Assembly (NCBI GenBank): GCA_009774765.1
Contig: VSOK01000017.1
Span: forward strand, 1-47,417
Length of the DNA: 47,417 nucleotides
Direction: 5' to 3'
Source: Bacteroidales bacterium
GTDB taxonomy: Bacteria; Bacteroidota; Bacteroidia; Bacteroidales; UBA932
The translations under genes were made by a program, and so were the position numbers. This document shows, piece by piece, positions 40,502 through 47,417 of the stretch. Numbering within the stretch: the first letter of the stretch is position 1; every line of letters starts with the position of its first letter. The notes under the pieces were generated by a model that had not been told where the DNA came from, made no database searches, and saw only the letters and a program-made list of their open reading frames with translations.

Positions 40502-41737
40502 ATGATAATACAACCGGCAAAAAGGACAGAGTGTGTACAGGAGTATTACTTTTCCAAAAAACTTAAGGAGATAGCAGCGATAAATGCGGAGTATGATGCT
40601 GCCGGGCACGGGAGGGTCATAAATCTCGGCATCGGTGCTCCGGACGGGATGCCTCCGACGGATGCGATAAGGGCATTGGCGGAGAGTGCGCGGCAGAGTG
40701 ATGTGCATATTTACCAGAGTTATGTGGGGATTCCGGAACTTCGTGAGGCTTTTGCCGGATGGTATGACAGGTATTATGGAGTATCGCTTGATCCGGCTCG
40801 GGAAATTCAGCCTTTGGCGGGGTCCAAAGAAGGTATATTGCTGATTTCGCTCGCTTTCCTTGACCGTGGGGACAAGGTGCTGGTTCCGGACCCTGGGTAT
40901 CCTACATATTCTTCGGCTTCAAGACTTGCTGAGGCGGAGATTGTGACTTATGACCTATGCGGGGACAACGGATGGATGCCCGATTTCGAGGCTCTGGGAA
41001 AAATGGATCTTGAAGGCGTCAAGCTGATGTGGACCAATTATCCGAATATGCCTACGGGTGCTTCGGCGACTGCCGGACTGTATGAGAGACTTGTGGATTT
41101 CGGAAGAAGGCACGGGATAATGATATGCAATGACAATCCGTACAGTTTTATTCTCAATGACAGGCCTTTGTCCATATTGGCCGTACCGGGCGCGAAGGAA
41201 TGCTGCGTGGAGCTCAATTCTTTGAGCAAGGCGCATAATATGTCCGGATGGAGGATCGGTATGGTTGCAGGGGCCGCTGACGTGATAGGACAGGTGCTGA
41301 AAGTGAAAAGCCAGATGGACTCCGGGATGTTCCGGCCGATGCAGCTCGCGGCGGTCGAGGCGTTGAAGCAGGGACCGGAGTGGTTTGAAGCTCTGAATGC
41401 CGAATACCGTGCGAGGCGGGAACTTGCCGGATATATATTCGACCTGATAGGGGCGCGTTACGACAGGAATTCCGGAGGGATGTTCCTGTGGGGACGCATT
41501 GATCCTGATAATCGTATTGCCTGCGGAGATACTGTACGGGACGGTACGGTGACGTTGGGTGAAAAGGTTTCCGATGCCCTGCTGTATGGTGCGGATGTGT
41601 TCATAACCCCCGGGTTTATATTCGGACGCAACGGGGCGGACTATGTACGCATTTCATTGTGTGCCGACAGGGATACCCTTAAAAAGGCATACGGGCGGAT
41701 TTCAGAAATAAATGATTTGGAACATCGGAGCAGATGA
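40502..41737 (+). CDS. aminotransferase class I/II, probably for Phe/Tyr
   Basis: A 411-residue PLP enzyme of fold type I. Seen: VINLGIGAPDGMPP, HIYQSYVGIPELREAFAGWY, DPGYPTYSSASRLA, TNYPNMPTGASAT (substrate and PLP contacts), the PLP lysine in NSLSKAHNMSGWRIGMVAG (about residue 243) and FRPMQLAAVEAL. Family members range from aspartate to LL-diaminopimelate aminotransferases. The position between pheA and tyrA makes transamination of phenylpyruvate and 4-hydroxyphenylpyruvate the most likely job. Its stop overlaps the tyrA start (ATGA). The gap after pheA is 52 nt with no hairpin. Confidence 0.88.
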   Translation: MIIQPAKRTECVQEYYFSKKLKEIAAINAEYDAAGHGRVINLGIGAPDGMPPTDAIRALAESARQSDVHIYQSYVGIPELREAFAGWYDRYYGVSLDPAREIQPLAGSKEGILLISLAFLDRGDKVLVPDPGYPTYSSASRLAEAEIVTYDLCGDNGWMPDFEALGKMDLEGVKLMWTNYPNMPTGASATAGLYERLVDFGRRHGIMICNDNPYSFILNDRPLSILAVPGAKECCVELNSLSKAHNMSGWRIGMVAGAADVIGQVLKVKSQMDSGMFRPMQLAAVEALKQGPEWFEALNAEYRARRELAGYIFDLIGARYDRNSGGMFLWGRIDPDNRIACGDTVRDGTVTLGEKVSDALLYGADVFITPGFIFGRNGADYVRISLCADRDTLKKAYGRISEINDLEHRSR

Positions 41738-42594
41738 AGACGGTTGGAATAATAGGCCTGGGACTGATAGGAGGTTCTATGGCCATAGATCTCAGAAGAC
41801 GCAGGTTTGCGGAAGAGCTGATAGGTGTCGATTCGGAACCTGTCAATGCGGCTGCAGCGGTCAGGATTGGTCTTGTGGATGAGATTGTCTCTTTTGAAGA
41901 ATGTGTGAGGCGCAGCGACCTCATTGTGCTTGCCGTGCCTGTCGGAACGGCTGCCGGGATGCTTCCCGGAATATTGGACAGATTTGCCGTGGCTGAAGAC
42001 GGTGCACGTAAGATTGTGATCGATGTCTGTTCGGCGAAGGAGGCTCTTGTCAGGGCTGTCAAGAATCATCCGATGCGTTCCCGTTATGTGTCTACCCATC
42101 CGATGGCCGGAACGGAATATTCTGGCCCTTGGGCAGCCGTGCCGGGGCTTTTTGACGGCCGTGCCTGTATCATCTGCAACAGGGGCGAATCGGATCCGGA
42201 TGCTGCCGCTGCAGTGGAAAACCTTTATGATGTGCTGAATATGAGACAGATAGATATGGACGCTTCAAACCATGATGTGCATACTGCATACGTGTCGCAT
42301 ATTTCTCATATCACGTCATTCGCGCTCGCGCTTACCGTACTGGACAAGGAAAAGAATGAAAAGCATATATTCGACCTGGCTTCAGGAGGATTCTCCTCTA
42401 CCGTAAGGCTTGCAAAAAGCAGCGCGGATATGTGGGTTCCGATCTTTTCGCAGAACAGGGATAATGTTGTCAAGGTGATCGATACTTATCTTGAAAGGAT
42501 GAAGGATTTCCGGAATGCCATTGCGGATGGTGATGAAGATTCCGTCCGTTCCCTGATAGAGGAGGCAAACAGGATCAAACGTATTATAAGATAA
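41734..42594 (+). CDS. tyrA: prephenate dehydrogenase
   Basis: A 286-residue NAD(P)-dependent enzyme converting prephenate to 4-hydroxyphenylpyruvate, the Tyr-specific step. The Rossmann motif is VGIIGLGLIGGSMAIDL (residues 4-20), then LIVLAVPVG, VIDVCSAKEALV and the catalytic-region STHPMAGTEYSGP; HISHITSFALAL with its His lies in the helical C-terminal domain. There is no ACT domain and no chorismate mutase domain, so it is the monofunctional form. It overlaps the aminotransferase gene by four bases and is followed after 23 nt by DAHPS-CM. Confidence 0.94.
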   Translation: MKTVGIIGLGLIGGSMAIDLRRRRFAEELIGVDSEPVNAAAAVRIGLVDEIVSFEECVRRSDLIVLAVPVGTAAGMLPGILDRFAVAEDGARKIVIDVCSAKEALVRAVKNHPMRSRYVSTHPMAGTEYSGPWAAVPGLFDGRACIICNRGESDPDAAAAVENLYDVLNMRQIDMDASNHDVHTAYVSHISHITSFALALTVLDKEKNEKHIFDLASGGFSSTVRLAKSSADMWVPIFSQNRDNVVKVIDTYLERMKDFRNAIADGDEDSVRSLIEEANRIKRIIR

Positions 42595-42617
42595 TAGTAG
42601 CTAAAAATCAATATATT

Positions 42618-43721
42618 ATGGCAAACAGACTGGATATCGCCCCTCTTTCGGAGTGGGGAATGTTTACGGAGCCGAGACCTTGCGTGATAGCAGGGCCATG
42701 CAGTGCTGAATCTGAGATTCAGGTAATGGAGACAGCCCGTCAGCTAAGGGCGTTCGGGATAAATGTGTTCAGGGCGGGCATCTGGAAACCGAGGACTCAT
42801 CCCGGATCTTTTGAAGGAGTCGGTTCTCAGGGGCTCAAATGGATGCAGAGGGCAAAAAAGGAATTGGGACTGAAGATCGCCACGGAAGTGGCGAGTGAAA
42901 AGCACGTTTTCGAATGCCTGAAATATGGTGTGGACCTTGTGTGGCTCGGAGCGAGGACGACTGCGAATCCGTTTCTTGTGCAGGAGATTGCCGACGCACT
43001 CAAGGATGTGGATATACCTGTCCTTGTAAAAAATCCCGTGAATGCTGATATAGACCTTTGGATAGGTGCCCTTGAAAGGCTCAATGCCGCAGGTGTACGC
43101 AAATTGGGTGTGATACACCGCGGTTTTTCAGCTTTCCAGAAAAGCCGCTACCGTAATGAGCCGGGATGGCAGATCGCCGTGGAGCTGAGGAGCCGTTACC
43201 CGAAACTTCCGTTTTTCTGCGACCCGAGCCATCTTGCCGGAAAAAGGGATTATATACAGGAGATTTCACAGCGTTCTCTCGACCTCGGACTTGAAGGCCT
43301 GATGATAGAAAGCCATTGTGATCCGACCTGTGCTCTGAGCGATGCCGGACAGCAGCTGCTCCCGGCCGATTTGGAGAACCTGCTTTATCATCAGCTCGTC
43401 GTGAGGGAGAATGATTCGGACAATCTTGAATATAAGGAGAATATAGACCTCCTGAGATCACAGATAGATGTGATCGATGAGAATCTTCTCAATATGCTTG
43501 CTTCAAGAATGAAAGTCAGCCGTAAGATCGGAGAGTACAAAAGGGACAACAATATCGCGATTCTCCAGGCTTCACGCTGGGACTCCATCCTTGATGAGAT
43601 GATCCGCAAGGGAGCTGAGAACGGTCTTGACGAGAAGTTTATAACGGCCGTATTCAATGCGATACACGAGGCTTCCGTCAGGGTGCAGAATGAGATTCTT
43701 GAGAATCAGACTTCACTTTAG
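42618..43721 (+). CDS. bifunctional DAHP synthase / chorismate mutase
   Basis: A 367-residue fusion. Residues 1 to about 260 are a type I-beta DAHP synthase (KDO8PS-like): CVIAGPCSAESEIQVMETA, FRAGIWKPRTHPGSFEG, LKIATEVASEKHVFE, WLGARTTANPF, VLVKNPVNADIDLWIGA, IHRGFSAF, FFCDPSHLAGKRD and GLMIESHCDPTCALSD. Residues about 275-360 are an AroQ-type chorismate mutase (LLRSQIDVIDENLLNMLASR, MKVSRKIGEYKRDNN). The enzyme catalyses the first step of the shikimate pathway, and the mutase makes prephenate for PheA and TyrA. The C-terminal mutase domain may also act as the regulatory unit, as known for the Porphyromonas homologue. Its end overlaps the convergent lpxK by nine bases. Confidence 0.95.
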   Translation: MANRLDIAPLSEWGMFTEPRPCVIAGPCSAESEIQVMETARQLRAFGINVFRAGIWKPRTHPGSFEGVGSQGLKWMQRAKKELGLKIATEVASEKHVFECLKYGVDLVWLGARTTANPFLVQEIADALKDVDIPVLVKNPVNADIDLWIGALERLNAAGVRKLGVIHRGFSAFQKSRYRNEPGWQIAVELRSRYPKLPFFCDPSHLAGKRDYIQEISQRSLDLGLEGLMIESHCDPTCALSDAGQQLLPADLENLLYHQLVVRENDSDNLEYKENIDLLRSQIDVIDENLLNMLASRMKVSRKIGEYKRDNNIAILQASRWDSILDEMIRKGAENGLDEKFITAVFNAIHEASVRVQNEILENQTSL

Positions 43722-44768
43722 GGCGGATACCTTTTCTTTGAAAAGCGCGGTTTCCTCCTCGGTGAGGAAGCCGACTTTTATAGGAGCATAGAACATCTTT
43801 GCTTTCATACGCTCCGGAATGTCAGTCCTTCCGGAGATTCTCTGGCTGTCTTTTTCTGTGGTTGCGACCAGTGCTGTCGGGAACATTTCCGCAGCTTTTC
43901 CGATAAGACAGATGTCTTTGCCGCTGAATGAGTGGTGGTCTCCGAACTGGAAATGTTCCATTATACCGTACCTGTCGCCGAGATATGTGTACAGGGGAGC
44001 GTCATTTGCTATTCCGGTGAACAGTATAGCCCTGTGTGAGTGGACATATCTGTGGTCTCCTTCAGGGAAGACCGGTTCAAGCTCGTCATAGTTTACTGTG
44101 CTGAACAGAAGCATACCTTCGATTCCGAGATCCTTTTTCCATTTGTCCTTTGAACTTTCTTCCATATAGGCGGGACATTTGGTGACTATCACGATGTCCG
44201 CTTTCCTTATCCTTTCAGGAATGTCACGCAGACGTCCGATGGGCAGAAGATGATCGGTGTGAACGGGTCTGTTGTAGTCTACGAGCACGATTGACATAGA
44301 CGGTTTCAATGCCCTGTGCTGGAATGCATCATCAAGAATTATTATGTCGGCTGCAGGTATTCTGTTGCCTTTGCTGCCGGTACTTTGTTTTGAAAGCATC
44401 TCACAGCCGTGGTTCCTGTCCTTGTCCACGGCAACGGTTATTTCCGGAAATTTCCTTTTGATCTGAAGAGGCTCGTCTCCATATCTGTCGGCTGTGCCGT
44501 CGGTTTCAACGATCAGGAAACCTTTGCTTTTTCTTTTATACCCCCTTGACAGTACCGCTATATGCTTCCCTTTCCAGGATGGGATTTCCTGAAGTATTCT
44601 TATGAGCATTTCTGTGTGCGGGGTCTTGCCTGTACCTCCTACAGTGATGTTTCCTACGCAGATTGTAGGGACCGGGCTTGATGAGCTTTTGAGTATTCCC
44701 TTGTCATAAAGCCTGTGCCTCAGACGCAGAGTCCAGTAATATGGTGCTAAAAGGAATTTGTCTACCAT
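43713..44768 (-). CDS. lpxK: tetraacyldisaccharide 4'-kinase (LpxK)
   Basis: A 351-residue inner-membrane-associated kinase that phosphorylates the 4' position of the lipid A precursor. The Walker A is VGNITVGGTGKTPHTEML (about residues 43-60), followed by AVLSRGYKRKSKGF, the GDEPLQIKRKFPEITVAVDK segment with catalytic-region Asp, and DIIILDDAFQHRALKPSMSI. The N-terminal FLLAPYYWTLRLRHRLYDKG is the membrane-facing helix. I chose ATG 44768 (MVDKFLLAPYYW): the ATG at 44792 falls inside the -7 box. It overlaps the DAHPS-CM end by nine bases. Confidence 0.94.
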   Translation of the reverse strand: MVDKFLLAPYYWTLRLRHRLYDKGILKSSSSPVPTICVGNITVGGTGKTPHTEMLIRILQEIPSWKGKHIAVLSRGYKRKSKGFLIVETDGTADRYGDEPLQIKRKFPEITVAVDKDRNHGCEMLSKQSTGSKGNRIPAADIIILDDAFQHRALKPSMSIVLVDYNRPVHTDHLLPIGRLRDIPERIRKADIVIVTKCPAYMEESSKDKWKKDLGIEGMLLFSTVNYDELEPVFPEGDHRYVHSHRAILFTGIANDAPLYTYLGDRYGIMEHFQFGDHHSFSGKDICLIGKAAEMFPTALVATTEKDSQRISGRTDIPERMKAKMFYAPIKVGFLTEEETALFKEKVSALK

Positions 44769-44789
44769 CTTCTTTGTAATATCAGTATG

Positions 44790-44821
44790 CAAATATAGCC
44801 AAAGTCGAGAGCAGAGGCAAA
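44790..44821 (-). promoter_or_regulatory. lpxK promoter
   Basis: On the minus strand TATATTTG (44797-44790) and TTTG (44821-44818) are 20 nt apart. The spacer contains CTCTCGACTTTGGC directly before the -7 box; the trxA P2 promoter has CTCTCGACTTTGAC at the same place. Confidence 0.8.
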
Positions 44822-44832
44822 ATTTATTTTGT

Positions 44833-45867
44833 TTACAGATTGTATATGTTGGAAGCCTCAGGAGCCGGTGATGAGCCCCAGCGGACAGCTATCGTATCAA
44901 GAGTGGAGAAAAGCTCGTCCGGATCGTTTTCAGTCACTAATTTCAGACGTGTCTCCTTGAAGTCCAGCAGCCCTTTGAAATAGCAGCTCAGGTGGCGGCG
45001 CATTTCAATGACGCCTATGTGCTCTCCTTTGATTTCCAGCGATTTCGCAAGATGCCTTTTTGCAAGTTCAACACGTTCGGTGACACTCATCGGGGGAAGG
45101 ATCTCGCCGGTGTCAAGATAGTGGCGTATGTCCCTGAATATCCAGGGATGTCCATAGGTCGCACGGCCTATCATTATTCCGTCCACACCGTACTTGTCAA
45201 ATGCCTCGGCGGCCTTTTCGGGAGAATTTATGTCACCGTTGCCGATGACCGGTATATGCATACGCGGATTCTCCTTGACTTTCCCGATCAGAGTCCAGTC
45301 CGCTTCTCCTGTGTACATCTGGCAGCGAGTTCGTCCGTGGATTGTCAGTGCCTTGATTCCGGTGTCCTGCAGCCTTTCCGCGAGTTCCACTATTATTTTT
45401 GAGTCCTCGTCCCATCCGAGGCGTGTCTTGACAGTGACAGGAATTCTGACGGCATCCACTACCATCCGTGTGATCTCGACCATCTTTTCCGGTTCGCGCA
45501 TCATCCCGCTTCCTGCTCCGCGTCTTGCGATCTTGTTGACAGGGCATCCGAAATTGATGTCGATGATGTCCGCCCCGTGTCCTCCTGCTATTTCAGCTGC
45601 ATTTTCAGCCATTTTTGCAGCATCAACCATCGCTTCCGGTATGTTCCCGTATATCTGGATGCCGATAGGGGCTTCATAGTCGTATGTGACAAGTTTTGCC
45701 AATGATTTCCTGGCATCGCGTATCAGCCCGTCGGAACTGACGAATTCGGTGTACATCATATCCGCACCGAACTCCTTGCAGATGAACCTGAATGATGCGT
45801 CGGTGACATCCTCCATAGGAGCGAGAAGGAGCGGCTTTTCGCCGAGATCTATATTTCCGATTTTCAT
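44833..45867 (-). CDS. dusB: tRNA-dihydrouridine synthase B
   Basis: A 344-residue flavoenzyme that reduces uridines in tRNA. Seen: LLLAPMEDVTDASFRFICKE at the start of the TIM barrel, MYTEFVSSDGL, GIQIYGNIPEAM, IIDINFGCPVNKIARRGAGS with the catalytic Cys, VTVKTRLGWDEDS, LTIHGRTRCQMYTG, PVIGNGDINSPEKA and GIMIGRATYGHPWIF. The C-terminal helical domain completes the family pattern. ATG 45867 (MKIGNIDLGEK) is preferred over 45951, because a -7 box lies at 45910-45917 inside the longer frame. It is 64 nt upstream of lpxK on the same strand, which has its own promoter. Confidence 0.94.
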   Translation of the reverse strand: MKIGNIDLGEKPLLLAPMEDVTDASFRFICKEFGADMMYTEFVSSDGLIRDARKSLAKLVTYDYEAPIGIQIYGNIPEAMVDAAKMAENAAEIAGGHGADIIDINFGCPVNKIARRGAGSGMMREPEKMVEITRMVVDAVRIPVTVKTRLGWDEDSKIIVELAERLQDTGIKALTIHGRTRCQMYTGEADWTLIGKVKENPRMHIPVIGNGDINSPEKAAEAFDKYGVDGIMIGRATYGHPWIFRDIRHYLDTGEILPPMSVTERVELAKRHLAKSLEIKGEHIGVIEMRRHLSCYFKGLLDFKETRLKLVTENDPDELFSTLDTIAVRWGSSPAPEASNIYNL

Positions 45868-45909
45868 ATTGTCAAAACTTTTTTCCGGTGCCGGAATTGT
45901 AAATTTCGG

Positions 45910-45917
45910 CAAAAATA
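45910..45917 (-). promoter_or_regulatory. dusB -7 promoter box
   Basis: TATTTTTG on the minus strand (45917-45910) fits TAnnTTTG and lies 43 nt before the dusB ATG. No TTTG box is seen 20 nt upstream. Confidence 0.5.
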
Positions 45918-45993
45918 CTATCAATTTTTCTTTTTCTTTCCGGAATGACATCTTTTTTGCGATAATGTAAATGCACGGGCAAAGAAAAATTAG

Positions 45994-46001
45994 TAGATTT
46001 G
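45994..46001 (+). promoter_or_regulatory. pfkA -7 promoter box
   Basis: TAGATTTG fits TAnnTTTG; the leader to the pfkA ATG would be about 86 nt. The -33 box is not clear. Confidence 0.5.
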
Positions 46002-46093
46002 CAGTCTTTGATCTTGAAGCTGTCAGGGTTTTGACTGTAAAAATCCGAAACGGTTCCGAAAAGTGTTTTGAATAGAGAAACTAAGTATTGACT

Positions 46094-47080
46094 ATGGCGA
46101 AAATATCGACAATAGGAATCCTCACCTCAGGTGGGGACGCTCCTGGAATGAATGCCGCAATCAGGGCCGTGACACGTGCGGCCATATATAACGGCTGGAA
46201 AGTAAAAGGAATATACAGAGGCTATGAAGGCCTGCAGAAGAATGATATCGAAGATTTTACCTCAGAGAGTGTCAGCGGTACCATCCAGCGCGGAGGCACT
46301 ATCCTCAGGACTGCAAGAAGCCAGGATTTCATGACTCCTGAAGGAAGGGCGAAAGCATACGAGAACATAAAGGCCAACGGGATAGACGCTCTTATCGTGA
46401 TAGGAGGAAACGGTTCCCTTGCCGGGGCGCAGGTGCTCGCTTCAGAATATGACATCCCTTGCGTGGGACTTCCCGGAACCATAGACAATGACCTGTACGG
46501 GACTGATACCACGATCGGCTATGATACTGCATTGAATACCATTATGGACTGTGTGGACAAAATCCGCGACACGGCCAATTCCCACAACCGCATTTTCTTT
46601 GTGGAGGTTATGGGGCGCGATGCTGGATTCCTTGCCCAGAACAGTGCGATCGCGACAGGTGCAGAAGCTGCCATCATTCCTGAGGACAAGACTGATGTCG
46701 ACCAGCTCGCTTCGTTCATCGGGAGGGGAGTCCGCAAAAGCAAGAACAGCAGTATAGTGCTCGTTTCGGAAAGCAAGAAGGACGGCACCGGCGGGGCACA
46801 GTATTATGCGGACCGTCTTGTGCACGAGTATCCGGAGTTTGAGGCTCGTGTGACTATTCTCGGTCACCTCCAGCGCGGAGGAAGCCCTACTGCATCGGAC
46901 CGTATTCTTGCAAGCCGTTTGGGTGTAGCTGCCATTGACGCCCTTAAGGACGGACAGCGCAACATTATGATAGGAATCAAAGATGACCAGATCGTATATG
47001 TTCCTTTCAACAAGGCGATCAGGATTGACAAGCCTATTGACAGGGAGCTTATCAACGTATTGAATGTATTGTCAATATAA
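46094..47080 (+). CDS. pfkA: 6-phosphofructokinase
   Basis: A 328-residue glycolytic enzyme phosphorylating fructose 6-phosphate. Seen: GILTSGGDAPGMNAAIRAVT, IQRGGTILRTARSQDF, VIGGNGSLAGAQVLA, the catalytic PGTIDNDLYGTDTTIGYDTA, FVEVMGRDAGFLAQNSA and LGHLQRGGSPTASDRILA. The Gly after GGN suggests ATP rather than pyrophosphate as donor; the usual Asp of GGDGS is Asn here. ATG 46094 (MAKISTIGIL) is chosen over TTG 46088. It is monocistronic with a strong terminator after it. Confidence 0.96.
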   Translation: MAKISTIGILTSGGDAPGMNAAIRAVTRAAIYNGWKVKGIYRGYEGLQKNDIEDFTSESVSGTIQRGGTILRTARSQDFMTPEGRAKAYENIKANGIDALIVIGGNGSLAGAQVLASEYDIPCVGLPGTIDNDLYGTDTTIGYDTALNTIMDCVDKIRDTANSHNRIFFVEVMGRDAGFLAQNSAIATGAEAAIIPEDKTDVDQLASFIGRGVRKSKNSSIVLVSESKKDGTGGAQYYADRLVHEYPEFEARVTILGHLQRGGSPTASDRILASRLGVAAIDALKDGQRNIMIGIKDDQIVYVPFNKAIRIDKPIDRELINVLNVLSI

Positions 47081-47107
47081 TATATTGGCCGAGCATTTCA
47101 TGTTTTG

Positions 47108-47154
47108 AAAATTCCGTAATTTTTGCGATATTGCGAAAATTACGGAATTTTTTT
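47108..47154 (+). terminator. bidirectional-type terminator after pfkA
   Basis: AAAATTCCGTAATTTTTGC (47108-47126) pairs with GCGAAAATTACGGAATTTT (47133-47151), a 19-bp stem with one G-T pair and a six-base loop, followed by a T-run to 47154. Confidence 0.9.
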
Positions 47155-47176
47155 CTGGACAATTCGGGAGGTTGCG

Positions 47177-47417
47177 ATGATTAGAAAAATATGGCTTTTG
47201 GCATTGGTGTTATGTGCTGATGCGGTTGTTTGTCTCGGCAGGTACGAAGGACATTATTCTCTGACCCAGATTGACTACCGCGCCAGTCTTTCGCATAGTG
47301 CGGTCCTTTCTGTATTCCAGGACAGGTCAGGGCTTATGTGGTTCGGGACATACGACGGGCTCAACTGCTCTGACGGCAACGAGATGACCGGGCTCCGTTC
47401 GGGGTATTCCAATACTT
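47177..47417 (+). CDS. hybrid two-component sensor / Reg_prop protein (3' partial)
   Basis: ATG 47177 opens a frame that runs off the right edge (80 codons visible). It begins with a signal peptide (MIRKIWLLALVLCADAVVC) and then YSLTQIDYRASLSHSAVLSV followed by FQDRSGLMWFGTYDGLNCSD, which is the first blade of the Reg_prop beta-propeller found at the periplasmic N-terminus of hybrid two-component systems in Bacteroidota. In that family the propeller and a Y_Y_Y domain sense glycans, followed by histidine kinase, receiver and AraC output domains; none of these can be seen here, so kinase function is inferred. The alternative is a propeller-type diguanylate cyclase or phosphatase regulator. Confidence 0.8.
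   Translation, partial: MIRKIWLLALVLCADAVVCLGRYEGHYSLTQIDYRASLSHSAVLSVFQDRSGLMWFGTYDGLNCSDGNEMTGLRSGYSNT

Noticed and set aside
1..47417. tRNA or rRNA genes
   Set aside because: I looked through the intergenic stretches for T-loop (GTTCGAATCC-like) and acceptor pairing or rRNA-like sequence and found none.

Overview
The window looks like a piece of a Bacteroidales (phylum Bacteroidota) chromosome of moderate GC. The evidence is: an Mfa-type fimbrial operon of surface lipoproteins, a GldH lipoprotein, a DAHP synthase-chorismate mutase fusion with the mutase at the C-terminus, a GH78 alpha-L-rhamnosidase, the start of a hybrid two-component sensor with a Reg_prop beta-propeller, few Shine-Dalgarno sequences, and many copies of the Bacteroidota core promoter (-7 TAnnTTTG with TTG/TTTG about 20 nt upstream). 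The genus cannot be fixed from the sequence; a Rikenellaceae or Cryptobacteroides-like gut lineage is only a guess.

Layout. 1-8965 (+): fimbrial operon, cut at the left edge (DUF3868/OmpA-like protein, Mfa1-like major subunit, Mfa2-like anchor, a second Mfa2/FimB-like lipoprotein, a large DUF4906-type tip-like protein). 8991-12522 (-): uvrA and a 54-residue rubredoxin. 12645-14295 (+): lgt and a Cof-type HAD phosphatase. 14272-15213 (-): AraC regulator, divergent from 15407-21402 (+), a TolC/adaptor/RND pump operon ending in a PII-like protein. 21583-27205 (+): trxA, then an outer-membrane barrel protein, polyprenyl synthetase, holB, ricT, gldH and trmB, tightly packed. 27239-29920 (+): alpha-L-rhamnosidase. 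29924-31912 (-): pspC-padR-pspC envelope-stress-like operon. 32286-33788: a RAYT (REP-associated tyrosine transposase) gene between two 169-bp direct repeats with nested hairpins. 33951-35774 (+): Xaa-Pro aminopeptidase. 35847-37952 (-): TrpB2-type tryptophan synthase beta chain and a lone sdhC/frdC. 38115-39409 (+): pyrH-frr. 39412-43721 (+): aromatic amino acid operon (pheA, aminotransferase, tyrA, DAHPS-CM). 43713-45867 (-): lpxK and dusB. 46094-47080 (+): pfkA. 47177-end (+): start of a hybrid two-component sensor, cut at the right edge.

Most striking observation: the aromatic operon is preceded by what reads as a complete Phe/Tyr ribosome-mediated attenuator. It has a good promoter, a 19-codon leader peptide MSRYFRFSRFCFYYSHERV with seven Phe/Tyr residues, and an 11-bp GC-rich hairpin followed by six T just before pheA. 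A TCCGGA element directly after the leader stop codon could pair with the terminator's 5' arm. Together the operon would cover entry into the shikimate pathway, chorismate to prephenate, and both branches to Phe and Tyr, so sensing charged tRNA-Phe and tRNA-Tyr is logical.

Other points of interest: the REPtron-like RAYT locus; an elaborate control region before trxA (tandem promoters, a near-palindrome over one -33 box, 18-bp inverted repeats) that shares a promoter module with lpxK; a candidate PadR operator; an sdhC that is separated from sdhAB; and a PII-like protein encoded with an RND efflux pump.
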